The notes under the pieces: model-generated
Databases searched by the model: none
Told to the model about the DNA's origin: nothing
Seen by the model: the letters and a program-made list of their open reading frames with translations, nothing else
Position numbers and translations under genes: made by a program
In this document: positions 8,263 to 16,817 of the stretch, in pieces
Layout: each line of letters begins with the position of its first letter
Position numbering within the stretch: the first letter of the stretch is position 1
Source: Deferrisomatales bacterium
GTDB lineage: Bacteria > Desulfobacterota > Deferrisomatia > Deferrisomatales > JARGFW01
Direction: 5' to 3'
Assembly (NCBI GenBank): GCA_029211085.1
Contig: JARGFW010000006.1
Span: 7,049-51,951, forward strand
Length of the DNA stretch: 44,903 bases

Positions 8263-11200
8263 CTACCTTGCCATTCCTTTGGTCGACGGCAACCGCAATC
8301 CGTCCGTACGCGGAGCCTCGGCATCCGCAGCCGCCGGGGAGGTCAAGATGAGTTCGAACCCGGTCCCAAAATCCAGTTCGGCGCGGTCCCGGTCAGCGCG
8401 CACGTTGGTCGGGTTGGTGACGGTGAGATAGGCGCCACAGGCCTCGCCATCACTGCAGATGACGCCGTCGTTGTTCAGATCGGTGCCCCCCCAGATCTGG
8501 TACTCTCCGGCCGGCACGGTGGTGAAGGCGTATGGGTAGATCCCCCCAGCGGCTCCTACAGCCACCTGGCGGAGGGCCTCCTGGGTCACCGGGTTCCTCA
8601 GGAGCACGTAGTGGAAGCCTGCATCGCCGCCGGTGTCGCCCCCCGCGGCCGCAACCTGGAGGATCACCGTAACGGTCACCGTGTTGGCATTGGACACCGC
8701 TGTGATGTCCGCTGTGTGGGTACCTTCGACGAGCCCGCTGCGGTCCACGGTAACCGTGTAGCTGCCGAGTCCGGCCGCAGGAGGAACGATCGCCCATCCC
8801 TGGTTGGATGAAAGGGAGGTGAGCGTCAGGTCGCCGTTCCCGGCATTGCTCAAGGTGAACTGTCCGCTTGTGGCATCGGTGCCCAGATTCAGGGACGCGG
8901 GGGACGCCACCAGGATCGGTGCGGACGGCGTGGACGTGCCCTGGGCCGCCACTACTGCCATGTGGGCATCGATCAGCCCGTGACCGTAACGGTCGTCGCG
9001 CCCGACGACACCGAGATCCTCGGTGATCGAGCCACCGACCAGGAGGGCGTCCAATTGGTCCGGGGTCAGGTCCGGGTTGACCGCCTTCATCAGGGCCACC
9101 ACTCCCGCCATGTGCGGAGACGCCATGGAAGTTCCCTGCATGAATGCGTAGGTCAGCTGAGGCGAACCTTGGCTGTCGTTGGCCCAGGTGCTAAGCACCC
9201 CGTCCGCGTAGCCGTCGCCGTTGCGATCCCGGGAGGTATCCCCGCCCGGCGCAGCCACGTCGACCCTGGGGCCGTAGGTGGAGTAGGGCGCCAGCTGCTT
9301 CAGCAGATCCACCGAACTCACCGAAACCACCCCGGTGTAGGAGGCCGGGTATTGGAGCCCGCTGGCTCCGGTATTGCCCGCGGCGGCGATGATCAGGACC
9401 CCAGCTTCGCGCGCTTGCGTGTACACACTCTGGGCGATCGCCGACGGCGCCCCGCCCCCCAGGGATAAATTCATCACGTCGGCGCGCCGGGCCGGCACCG
9501 TCCCCGAGTCATTGCCGAGCCCGGCGGCGTAGCGCACGCCCTGAAGAATGTCGTAGCTAGTCCCGCCTCCCCTGCCCAACACGCGAATGGGTAGAATCTT
9601 CGCCGCCCAGGAAACCCCTGCAACTCCGGTCGCGTTGTTGGATCGGGCGGCGATGGTCCCGGCGACGTGGGTGCCGTGGAACGAACTCCCTTCCCCCGGG
9701 CGGTTCGCATCGCCGGGGTCGGCGGCATCGGGGTCGATCCCGTCGCCATCCACGGCGACAGACAAGTCGCTGATGAAGTCGTACCCGTCGTCGAGAAGTT
9801 GCCCCTGGAGGTCGGGGTGGCCAAACAGCACCCCGGTGTCGATCACCGCCACGACCACCCCGTTCTGCTGCCCGGTGGTGACGTCCCAGGCCTGGGGCAG
9901 GTTGAGCAGCGGATAGTGCCACTGGTAGCCGTAGTACGGGTCGTTGGGCGTCGTGGTCAGGGGTTGGAGAAGGTAGTTGGGCTCCGCGTACGCGACGTCG
10001 AAGCGCTTGCGCAGGGCCTTCACCACACGGATGATGTCCCAGCGTTCCCGGAACTCGGGGGCGGCGGAGAAGAGCTCTGCCCGGGAGCCGTCGTAAGACA
10101 CACCCAACGCGCCAAACGTCCCCACCCTGTCCGCCTCACCACCCAGGGCCAACAGGCTCTCACGCCCCACGGCTCCGGCCTTGGCCGCCAGCCCCAGGAC
10201 CGCACCCCGTGCCTCCAGCGGGTCACCTCCCGAGGCGGGAAGCACCGCGTCCTGGAAACGGACCACCACCTCTCCGGGCACCATTGCATCGCTCAGGCGG
10301 GAGCTGCGGGGGACCGTCGACGCGGGGGTCAAGCCAACCGCCAGCACGTAGCCGGAAGCACCCGGATCAACTTCGTAAACGTACACCTCCACGAAGTAGT
10401 CTCCGGAAGCACCTACCACCAGCGACTCATCCTTGCCCGTCCCCAGGGAGGCGTCGACCACGGTTCCGCTACCGTCGTACAGGTAGAGGTCCAGGTCCGC
10501 TTGGTCCGGGCTGGCGATACGCAGCCCGATCGTCTGCCCCGCGATGAGGGAGACACGGTAGTAGTCCGAGACGTCGCCCAGTGCCCAGGAACGCCCGTTC
10601 GGGCCGAAGCCTGCCACGTTGACGTAACCGGCCAGGGTGACAGGGTTGGGAATGGGTTGGGCCGAGGCGAAGTCGTCGTTAGCTGCGTAGGGCATGTTGG
10701 GGTCGTTGGTATCTCCATCCACCCTGGCGTGGTCGGCGGGGTGGATTTCACCGCGCAGGGTCACCCCCGTAGCCACTGCGTCGTTGTCGCCAATGGTCAG
10801 TTCCGCTGACGAGGGGCTTCCCAGGGTCGCTCCGATGGCGCCGGACAGGGTCAGAACGACTGACTCGGCGGGCTCGGCCACTGCGTCCTCGAGAATCGTC
10901 ACGCCGAAGGACTGGGCCGCGGTCTCCCCAGCGGCCCAGGTCAAGGTGCCTGCGACGGCCGTGTAGTCCAAGCCCGAGCTCGCCGTTCCGTCGGCGGTCG
11001 AGTACCCCACCGAAACCTCCCCGGCGGCGCCTCCGTTACGAGTCACCGTGATGGTAGCCGAGCCACCGGCCTCGCCCACGCTGTAGCCCGAGGTGCTGAA
11101 CTGCAGGGTTCCCGGGGACTCAACCGGGGCGTCGTCATCGCGGATCGTCAGGGTGACCGAACTCGGGCTGCCAACGGACGCTCCGAGGGCCCCGCTGAGG

Positions 11201-11586
11201 GTCACGAGCAGGGCCTCGTCGACCTCCTGAACTTTATCGTCGAGGAGCACCACCGGGCAGGTCTTCGCGGTCGCGTCCCCGGCCGCCCAGTGGAGAGTCA
11301 CCGCGTTGTCCGCATAGTCGACGTTTGGCGTGGCCGTGAGCACGCCAGTGGAGCAGACGACCGAAGCCGTGCCGCCAGAATCACCACTGCGGGTCACCGT
11401 GAGGCCAACAGAACCTCCTGCCTCGCCGGCGCTGTGGGCCGTGGTGCTGAACTGCAACGTCGCAGGGATGGAGCCTCTTTCATTGCCATTGCCATTGCCA
11501 TTGCCACCACCGCCGCCTTCCCCTCCACAGCCACCCAGAAGCAAGGCACCGACCATCAACCAACCGGCAACGTGATGAGCCTTCAC
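8263..11586 (-). CDS. Subtilisin-family (S8) serine protease lipoprotein with Calx-beta, PPC and Ig-like domains
   Basis: The 1107-residue protein starts at GTG 11586, seven bases after AAGGAG; the frame is open further upstream but that part is not protein-like. Domains: lipoprotein signal ending LLLGGC; Gly/Asn linker; two Calx-beta repeats (about 42-153 and 158-272, ending in IRDDD and IGDND); a PPC domain (about 315-420, DVSDYYRVSL and DLDLYLYD); a propeptide-like segment; then the S8 domain. Catalytic Asp is in AVIDTGV (about 582), His in HGTHVAGT (about 635), oxyanion Asn in AAAGN (about 733), Ser in GTSMASPH (about 819). An Ig-like fold and a C-terminal module (VPAGEYQIWGGTDLNNDG) follow. 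All catalytic residues are present, so an active surface protease is expected. It is followed at 7 bp by the PrcB_C lipoprotein gene. Confidence 0.93.
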   Translation of the reverse strand: MKAHHVAGWLMVGALLLGGCGGEGGGGGNGNGNGNERGSIPATLQFSTTAHSAGEAGGSVGLTVTRSGDSGGTASVVCSTGVLTATPNVDYADNAVTLHWAAGDATAKTCPVVLLDDKVQEVDEALLVTLSGALGASVGSPSSVTLTIRDDDAPVESPGTLQFSTSGYSVGEAGGSATITVTRNGGAAGEVSVGYSTADGTASSGLDYTAVAGTLTWAAGETAAQSFGVTILEDAVAEPAESVVLTLSGAIGATLGSPSSAELTIGDNDAVATGVTLRGEIHPADHARVDGDTNDPNMPYAANDDFASAQPIPNPVTLAGYVNVAGFGPNGRSWALGDVSDYYRVSLIAGQTIGLRIASPDQADLDLYLYDGSGTVVDASLGTGKDESLVVGASGDYFVEVYVYEVDPGASGYVLAVGLTPASTVPRSSRLSDAMVPGEVVVRFQDAVLPASGGDPLEARGAVLGLAAKAGAVGRESLLALGGEADRVGTFGALGVSYDGSRAELFSAAPEFRERWDIIRVVKALRKRFDVAYAEPNYLLQPLTTTPNDPYYGYQWHYPLLNLPQAWDVTTGQQNGVVVAVIDTGVLFGHPDLQGQLLDDGYDFISDLSVAVDGDGIDPDAADPGDANRPGEGSSFHGTHVAGTIAARSNNATGVAGVSWAAKILPIRVLGRGGGTSYDILQGVRYAAGLGNDSGTVPARRADVMNLSLGGGAPSAIAQSVYTQAREAGVLIIAAAGNTGASGLQYPASYTGVVSVSSVDLLKQLAPYSTYGPRVDVAAPGGDTSRDRNGDGYADGVLSTWANDSQGSPQLTYAFMQGTSMASPHMAGVVALMKAVNPDLTPDQLDALLVGGSITEDLGVVGRDDRYGHGLIDAHMAVVAAQGTSTPSAPILVASPASLNLGTDATSGQFTLSNAGNGDLTLTSLSSNQGWAIVPPAAGLGSYTVTVDRSGLVEGTHTADITAVSNANTVTVTVILQVAAAGGDTGGDAGFHYVLLRNPVTQEALRQVAVGAAGGIYPYAFTTVPAGEYQIWGGTDLNNDGVICSDGEACGAYLTVTNPTNVRADRDRAELDFGTGFELILTSPAAADAEAPRTDGLRLPSTKGMAR
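11481..11504. repeat. Hexanucleotide microsatellite in the protease linker
   Basis: Four perfect tandem copies of CATTGC encode an Asn-Gly repeat in the linker after the lipidated cysteine of the S8 protease. The unit is a multiple of three, so slippage would change linker length without breaking the frame. Confidence 0.85.
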
Positions 11587-12124
11587 GGCAAAACTCCTTC
11601 TTCCCTCGCTCTGCAGGGTACCCAACCGTTCCCCCCCGAACGCCCGTGGCGAGATAACGTCGACATATACAGACAGGGGAGACTCCCAGGATACCTCGTT
11701 CAGCCGCAGAACCCCATCCCCGGGACGATACCCCCCACAGGGCGGGTGACCCTTTCTCAGGTCGGGGTCCCCCCCCCACCACCACTGTTGTGTACCGTCT
11801 TGTGTGCCCTTCGCATTCCCAGCCAACGCTTCGCGGACCGGCGCCTCGACCGGACAGGCAGGACCCTCTCCCTTGAGGAGGCCTCGGCGTTTGCGGCAAG
11901 GCCCAAGGAGGGGAGGCAGTGAATGAGACTCGTGCGGGTGCGCGGATGGGCGCGTCGAAACGCGGCTCGGTGGACAAACTGCAGATTCCGTGGCGCAGAT
12001 GGAAAGAAGCGGGTAGCCAGTGTCTCGCCGAGGTAACCCACGTTGGGTTAGTCTTGCATAGCCCCTCACCCCGGCACTCCGGACAACCCCCGCGGCGAAC
12101 CGGCCAGACAAGGGATCCCCCAGG
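11587..12124. other. Divergent intergenic region between the protease and the glycan operon
   Basis: These 538 bp separate the minus-strand protease gene from the plus-strand glycosyltransferase operon and must hold promoters for both. I found no convincing gene or known riboswitch core. A short inverted repeat, AACCCA-CGT-TGGGTT (12035-12049), lies 76 bp ahead of the GT2 start and could be an operator. I could not assign promoter boxes with confidence on either strand. Confidence 0.4.
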
Positions 12125-12847
12125 ATGCATCATCTCTCCATCGTTCTCCCGGCCTACAACGAAGAAGACAACATTGCAGCTTTGGCCAGTGAACTGTCGA
12201 GCGTCCTGCCCGTGCTTCACGAGGAGTGGGACGTGGAGTGCATCTTCGTAGACGACGGGTCCAACGACACGACCCTGCTCGAGATGATCGCAGCACGGGG
12301 CCGGCACCCGGAACTGGGGGTCCGCATTATCACACTGAGCCGGAACTGGGGCCTGACAGCGGCCATGGACGCTGGATTTCACGCCGCAAGGGGTGATGTG
12401 GTCGCGACCCTGGATACCGACCTCCAGAACGATCCCCGCGACCTTCCCAAACTCCTGGGCGAACTGGGAGTGGCGGACGTGGCCATCGGAATTCGGGTAA
12501 ACAGGCGGGATACCCGCGTCAAGCGAGCGAGCTCTCGAATCGCGAACCGCATTCGCAACTGGGCGACCCGGGAGGACATCATCGACACCGGCTGTTCCCT
12601 GAAGGTGTATCGCAAGCAGTACCTGGATCGGCTCAAGCTGTTCACTGGACTCCACCGGTTTCTCCCGACGCTGTTGAAGCTGGAAGGGGCCCGGGTGGTG
12701 CAAGTGCCGGTAAACCATCGGCCGCGAACCCGCGGTGTCGCGAAGTATCACCTGGCGAACCGCCTGGCTGGCCCCTTGCTGGATCTGCTTGCGGTGCGCT
12801 GGATGCAGAAACGCCACCTCGGCTACTGTGCGAAGGAACTACCGTGA
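12125..12847 (+). CDS. GT2 family polyprenol-phosphate sugar transferase
   Basis: The 240-residue protein has the GT2 A-fold start LSIVLPAYNEEDNI, FVDDGSNDTT, the nucleotide-binding stretch LSRNWGLTAAMDAGF and the DxD site TLDTDLQND (about residue 98). Length and motifs match DPM1/ArnC-like enzymes that move a sugar from a nucleotide donor to a polyprenyl phosphate at the inner membrane, though it lacks C-terminal membrane helices. The stop overlaps the next gene by 4 bp (GTGA), so the two are probably translationally coupled. With the LAB_N protein and the ArnT-like transferase it forms a three-gene cassette typical of lipid A or lipid-linked glycan modification. Confidence 0.88.
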   Translation: MHHLSIVLPAYNEEDNIAALASELSSVLPVLHEEWDVECIFVDDGSNDTTLLEMIAARGRHPELGVRIITLSRNWGLTAAMDAGFHAARGDVVATLDTDLQNDPRDLPKLLGELGVADVAIGIRVNRRDTRVKRASSRIANRIRNWATREDIIDTGCSLKVYRKQYLDRLKLFTGLHRFLPTLLKLEGARVVQVPVNHRPRTRGVAKYHLANRLAGPLLDLLAVRWMQKRHLGYCAKELP

Positions 12848-13110
12848 ATATCGATTTCTGGCTCGTCGTTGGCTTCGCTGCCCAAGCCCTGTTCTCGGCC
12901 CGCTTCCTGGTGCAATGGATAGCGTCGGAGCGGAGGAAGAGAAGTACCGTGCCCAAAGCCTTCTGGTACCTGTCGCTTGTGGGAAGCGCACTGCTCCTCG
13001 CCTACGCGGTGCACCGTCACGACCCGGTCTTCATCCTCGGTCAGTCATTCGGGTTCCTGGTATACATACGCAACCTGATGCTGTGGCGCGGGGAAGAAGC
13101 CCGCGCCTAG
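12844..13110 (+). CDS. LAB_N-domain small membrane protein
   Basis: An 88-residue protein, essentially all one LAB_N domain (the N-terminal domain of some lipid-A-disaccharide synthases): FLVQWIASERRKRSTVP, then AFWYLSLVGSALLL, then VFILGQSFGFLVYIRNL. About three membrane helices are visible. The GTG start at 12844 overlaps the stop of the GT2 gene. Stand-alone LAB_N proteins are commonly found beside polyprenol-phosphate glycosyltransferases and ArnT-like enzymes; the exact role is not established, and a part in handling or flipping the lipid-linked sugar is inference. Confidence 0.87.
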   Translation: MNIDFWLVVGFAAQALFSARFLVQWIASERRKRSTVPKAFWYLSLVGSALLLAYAVHRHDPVFILGQSFGFLVYIRNLMLWRGEEARA

Positions 13111-13251
13111 AGAGGCATGAACGGGAGGAGTCTCGGCAGCCGTGCGGCCTGGGTATCGGGCGGCTCCACAGGTGCCGAACGTAGGAGGGGCGAGATCGAC
13201 CGCTCAGGCCACGAGCAAGCTACGCTGCAAGCTGCAGGTGAGGAAGCGCGG

Positions 13252-14673
13252 ATGGGGCGAGTCTTCGAGAAATCGTGGTTCCTTCCGGCCGTCCTGGTGG
13301 TGGCTGGCCTGCTTCGGGTTGCCGCCGGCTTCCGACCGCTCTGGTACGACGAGGCGGTCACCTACTGGCAGGCGGCGGACGCCACCGTGATGGGCCCAGC
13401 GAAGAACTTCAGCGTCCTCCACGTCTGGACCGTTTTCCCGCTGATAGGGCGATTCGAAGAACCGTGGATGCTACGCCTGCCCTTCATCTTGATGAGCCTG
13501 GCTTCCATCCTCTTGTTTGTCCTTGCAGCAAGACACTTCATGGACCGCAATACCGCCAGTATCCTCGCACTGCTCCTGGCTGTTTCGCCCTTCCATGTCT
13601 ATTACTCCAGCGAACTTCGGATGTATGCCTACGTCCTCCTGGGGACTTCGCTGGCGTTGTATGGCCTGCTCCGCGCAGCAGAGCGAGACGCGTGGGGCAA
13701 CTGGCTCCTGTATTTCGCCGGGGTGTGGATCGGCCTGGCAGCCCATCTGTACACCGCGTTCCTGATCATTGTGCACGGCATGTATCTGTCCACACATCCA
13801 GCGGGAAGGAAAATCCTCAAGAGGTGGCTGGCCACATTGGGCCTGGTGATGGTGGCCATGACCCCCAACATCCTCTACGCGGTGGCCATCAAGCCAGAAC
13901 TGATCCCGTGGGTGGAAGGCCGGCCGGGGGTGGCGCTGTTAGGGACGGTGTACAGCTTCGTGATGGGGTTGGTCTTTCTGCAGGGGTGGTCATGGTTGGT
14001 GCTGGTGGCGGCGACCGTCGGGCTGTTCGGCGTCCTCTTCCTCCGCGGCATCTTGACTCGCGATCGGGGTTGGTTGCTGCGCTTTTTCGGCGTGGTGGTG
14101 CCATCGACCCTCGCCATCCTGCCGTCCTTCTGGGTCCGCTCCTACAACGAGCAGACCACAAGATACCTATTGTTTTCCCAACCGTTCTTCCTCGCCTCGG
14201 TCGCGGTGGGCCTGATGAGCATCCACAGATCACGGCTGAGGGCATGTATCCTCGCGGGAGCGATGCTGCTCCTTGTTTCCGCACTGTTGCCCCTCTACTC
14301 CCAGTGGCGCGAGGTCGGCATGGGGAACTACGACATTGCGGCGGCCAGACTCCGGACCCAAGCGCAACCAGGGGACATCATCCTATCGGGACGCAAGGCG
14401 GGGCTACCCATCGCGTACTATCTGCGAGACGAGATGGTCAGGCAGATGATCTTTGCCAGGCCCTCAGAGATCCCGGCCAACCTACCACCTGCAGACCGGA
14501 TCTGGTTCGTAAGCCTGGGGGACCGCTCCATGCTGGATTTCGTGGGCACCCGGAAGAACGGGCTCACTGCGGACCGGCCGTCGGCCCCGCCCGGATATCG
14601 CCTTGTCTCTACGGAAACCGTCTTGGGCCGAAAGCCACTGACCCTGGCGCTCTATGAGCGCTGGTGGGATTGA
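13252..14673 (+). CDS. ArnT/PMT-like polytopic membrane glycosyltransferase
   Basis: This 473-residue polytopic protein carries the hallmark acidic motif LWYDEAVTYW near residue 30, in the first periplasmic loop, and the HVYYSSELRMYAY segment typical of ArnT/RgtA-type GT-C enzymes. Many hydrophobic helices run to about residue 385, followed by a soluble tail. Such enzymes transfer sugars from polyprenyl phosphate to lipid A or other periplasmic acceptors. The frame is open back to 13117, but ATG 13252 has AGGA at good spacing and begins just before the first helix. It follows the GT2 and LAB_N genes, which would supply its lipid-linked donor. Confidence 0.85.
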   Translation: MGRVFEKSWFLPAVLVVAGLLRVAAGFRPLWYDEAVTYWQAADATVMGPAKNFSVLHVWTVFPLIGRFEEPWMLRLPFILMSLASILLFVLAARHFMDRNTASILALLLAVSPFHVYYSSELRMYAYVLLGTSLALYGLLRAAERDAWGNWLLYFAGVWIGLAAHLYTAFLIIVHGMYLSTHPAGRKILKRWLATLGLVMVAMTPNILYAVAIKPELIPWVEGRPGVALLGTVYSFVMGLVFLQGWSWLVLVAATVGLFGVLFLRGILTRDRGWLLRFFGVVVPSTLAILPSFWVRSYNEQTTRYLLFSQPFFLASVAVGLMSIHRSRLRACILAGAMLLLVSALLPLYSQWREVGMGNYDIAAARLRTQAQPGDIILSGRKAGLPIAYYLRDEMVRQMIFARPSEIPANLPPADRIWFVSLGDRSMLDFVGTRKNGLTADRPSAPPGYRLVSTETVLGRKPLTLALYERWWD

Positions 14674-14793
14674 GTCCTACATGGCGCATCCCCCAGCAAA
14701 GAACTCTCCGTGGCCCCGCAATGTTCGCCCTGTCGGTCTTCCGGGGGCAGCATCGGAGAGCACATCACCGGGAGCTCCCGGAGCGTTTCCCGG

Positions 14794-15843
14794 ATGACGA
14801 TTCCGCGGGATGAAAGGGCGGTTGCCGGCGTTGTCGTGGCCGCAAGCCCGGCACCGGAGATGACCGTCATTCTCGCCACGAGGGGCGACTACCGGGTCGT
14901 CCGCAAGGCGATCACCTGCCTGCGTCAACAGTCCGTGCGGAAGCAACTGGAGGTTCTGGTGGTCACGCCCCGGGCCCATTGCTTCCACCTTGACGAACCA
15001 GAAATCGCCGGCGATTTCCTGGGATTCCGCGTGCTCGGTGTCGGCCCCGAGGCGTCCACGGCCAGCGCCAACGCTGTGGGGATCGCGGAAGCAGCAGCCC
15101 CCGTGGTGACACTCACCGAAGACCACAGTTTTCCGGCGCCGGATTGGGCGTACTCGCTCATCAGGGCCCACCGTGGGGATTACGCGGCCGTGGGCCCCGT
15201 AGTGCGCAACGCCAACCCCGGCTCCGCGACCAGTTGGGCTGACTTCCTGATCGGGTACGGCAAGTGGATGGACCGCCCAAAAGGCCACGAGATCGACTTC
15301 CTTCCAGGACACAACAGCAGTTACAAGCGGCAGGTGCTGATGGCCTACGGTTCCCGACTGGGGGAGATGCTCGAGGTCGAGAGTGTCCTGCACTGGGACC
15401 TGCGAGCCAACAGGCACCGGTTGTACCTGGAGCCCACCGCGAAGACGGCCCACGTGAACTTCTCCCGCCTTTCGTCGTTCCTGCGCATCCAGTATCTCGC
15501 CGGACGGCTGTTCGCCGCGGCCCGCGCCTCCGGGTGGGGGCGGCTACGCCGCACGCTGTACGTTGTCGGCGGCCCCTTGATCCCCCTGGTCAGGCTGTGG
15601 CGGGTTCTCGGTCGTGTTGCGGATTCCGGATCCTTCCCGATAGGCCGCTTACCGAGAGTGCTGTCGACCCTTCTTTTGAGGCTTTGCCTGGACGGTCTCG
15701 GGCAGTTTCTCGGCTACAGCTTCGGTGCCGGCTCGGTAAAGGAACCCCACGCCCAACTCGAATCCAATCGCGCGTACCACGTCACCCGGTCGGATCGGGG
15801 GATCCTCCTGCCCGGGGATCAGGGCGACCTTTCCGGGTCTTGA
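14794..15843 (+). CDS. GT2 family glycosyltransferase
   Basis: About 349 residues beginning with a GT2 fold (MTVILATRGDYRVVRKAI, LRQQSVRKQLEVLVV). The usual DxD is replaced by a TEDHSF segment, as in a subset of GT2 enzymes, and FLPGHNSSYKRQVL follows. The C-terminal third is rich in Arg and hydrophobic residues and may touch the membrane. The start is uncertain: ATG 14794 is preferred, with GTG 14710 and ATG 14860 as alternatives. A perfect 14-bp palindrome CCGGGAGCTCCCGG (14768-14781) covers the ribosome-binding region. The 3' end overlaps the convergent GT2 gene by 62 bp. The sugar and acceptor are unknown. Confidence 0.78.
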   Translation: MTIPRDERAVAGVVVAASPAPEMTVILATRGDYRVVRKAITCLRQQSVRKQLEVLVVTPRAHCFHLDEPEIAGDFLGFRVLGVGPEASTASANAVGIAEAAAPVVTLTEDHSFPAPDWAYSLIRAHRGDYAAVGPVVRNANPGSATSWADFLIGYGKWMDRPKGHEIDFLPGHNSSYKRQVLMAYGSRLGEMLEVESVLHWDLRANRHRLYLEPTAKTAHVNFSRLSSFLRIQYLAGRLFAAARASGWGRLRRTLYVVGGPLIPLVRLWRVLGRVADSGSFPIGRLPRVLSTLLLRLCLDGLGQFLGYSFGAGSVKEPHAQLESNRAYHVTRSDRGILLPGDQGDLSGS

Positions 15844-16780
15844 CGAGGTCGGCCGTTCTCCCCGACGTCCCGGCTGCACGACCGTCCGGCTCGGAGCGGT
15901 GCGGCCCCCACCTCTCCCAAAAATAACCGGCGGCGTTTGCAGCCTGGCTCAGAATCAACAGGACCGTGAAAAGGAGCGATCTCCGGATGCTGTGTTGACG
16001 AATCGGGTACCCGACGAGCCCCAGATAGAACCCGAACGGTTCGATCCGGAATTTATCCCCGAGCCGCAGTGAGCGGCCCCGGTGGTAGTGGAACGCCCCG
16101 CGGCCGTACCCGAAGTGCTGGCGACAGAAGCTGCGCAGCCCCAGGCGGTGGTAGTGGTAGACGACGGCCTCTGGGGCGTAGGCCAGTTTTGTCCCCGACT
16201 GCAGCCACCGGTCGCACAAATCGCGATCTTCAGCGGCGGCTCGCGGGTACTTGGGATCGAACCCACCCAGTTTGCGGAACGCTTCCGCCGAACAGGCGAC
16301 GTTGTTGGACGCGAAAAACCGGGCGTCGTCGGGGTCGGCGTTGTAGTACCGGTAGAGGTAGTCGATCAGCAGCTGACTCGATTCCGAAAACACGTTGTCT
16401 GCGAGAGCGTTGATCGTCCGGCCCCCTATCAGGCGGTGCGGCACCGTCTCGAGACGCGTGGCCAACCGCTGCAGCCAATCCTCTGCCGGCGTGCAGTCAT
16501 CATCCGTGAATGCCAGAAATCGGCCCCTTGCCTTGGCGGCCCCGGTGTTTCTGGCCCCTGCCGGGCCCGCGTTCTGCTGCCGCAGAACGGTCAGTTCCAG
16601 GCGGTCAAGGAACGGGTCGAGCACGGGGGCCAGTGCCATCCGGCTCCCGTCGTCCACTACCACCACCTCGAACCGGCCGCTGGGGTACGCAAGCCCCGCG
16701 AGGGCTTCGAGGCAGGCCACCAGTTGGCGGGGCCGGTCCTTGGTGGGGATGACAATCGAGAACTCAAGGGATTCGGGCAT
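15782..16780 (-). CDS. GT2 family glycosyltransferase
   Basis: A 332-residue GT2 enzyme: EFSIVIPTKDRPRQL at the start, VVVDDGSR, QNAGPAGARNTGAAKA and the metal-binding FTDDDCTP near residue 95. AAEDRDLCDRW supplies the ED catalytic-base motif (about residue 190), followed by a YHYHRLGL segment. One or two hydrophobic segments lie near residue 270. It ends the minus-strand group with the Gfo/Idh oxidoreductase (37 bp upstream), the SPASM radical SAM protein and the PaaK-like enzyme, pointing to a modified-sugar pathway. Its last 62 bp overlap the 3' end of the plus-strand GT2. Confidence 0.88.
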   Translation of the reverse strand: MPESLEFSIVIPTKDRPRQLVACLEALAGLAYPSGRFEVVVVDDGSRMALAPVLDPFLDRLELTVLRQQNAGPAGARNTGAAKARGRFLAFTDDDCTPAEDWLQRLATRLETVPHRLIGGRTINALADNVFSESSQLLIDYLYRYYNADPDDARFFASNNVACSAEAFRKLGGFDPKYPRAAAEDRDLCDRWLQSGTKLAYAPEAVVYHYHRLGLRSFCRQHFGYGRGAFHYHRGRSLRLGDKFRIEPFGFYLGLVGYPIRQHSIRRSLLFTVLLILSQAANAAGYFWERWGPHRSEPDGRAAGTSGRTADLVKTRKGRPDPRAGGSPDPTG

Positions 16781-16817
16781 TTCACCTCCGCAGGATCGCG
16801 TTCCGTGGTCGACCCGC

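Noticed and set aside
9667..10809. 380-codon plus-strand frame inside the S8 protease gene
   Set aside because: Opposite strand of a gene with a complete catalytic triad; composition is that of an antisense shadow.
11700..11790. Possible TPP riboswitch on the minus strand (CTGAGA near a GGGTCACCC)
   Set aside because: The rest of the TPP core (CCUUUGAACCUGAU region) is missing.
11587..12111. In-frame extension of the protease upstream to 12111
   Set aside because: The extension is not protein-like, and GTG 11586 has AAGGAG at seven bases directly before a lipoprotein signal peptide.
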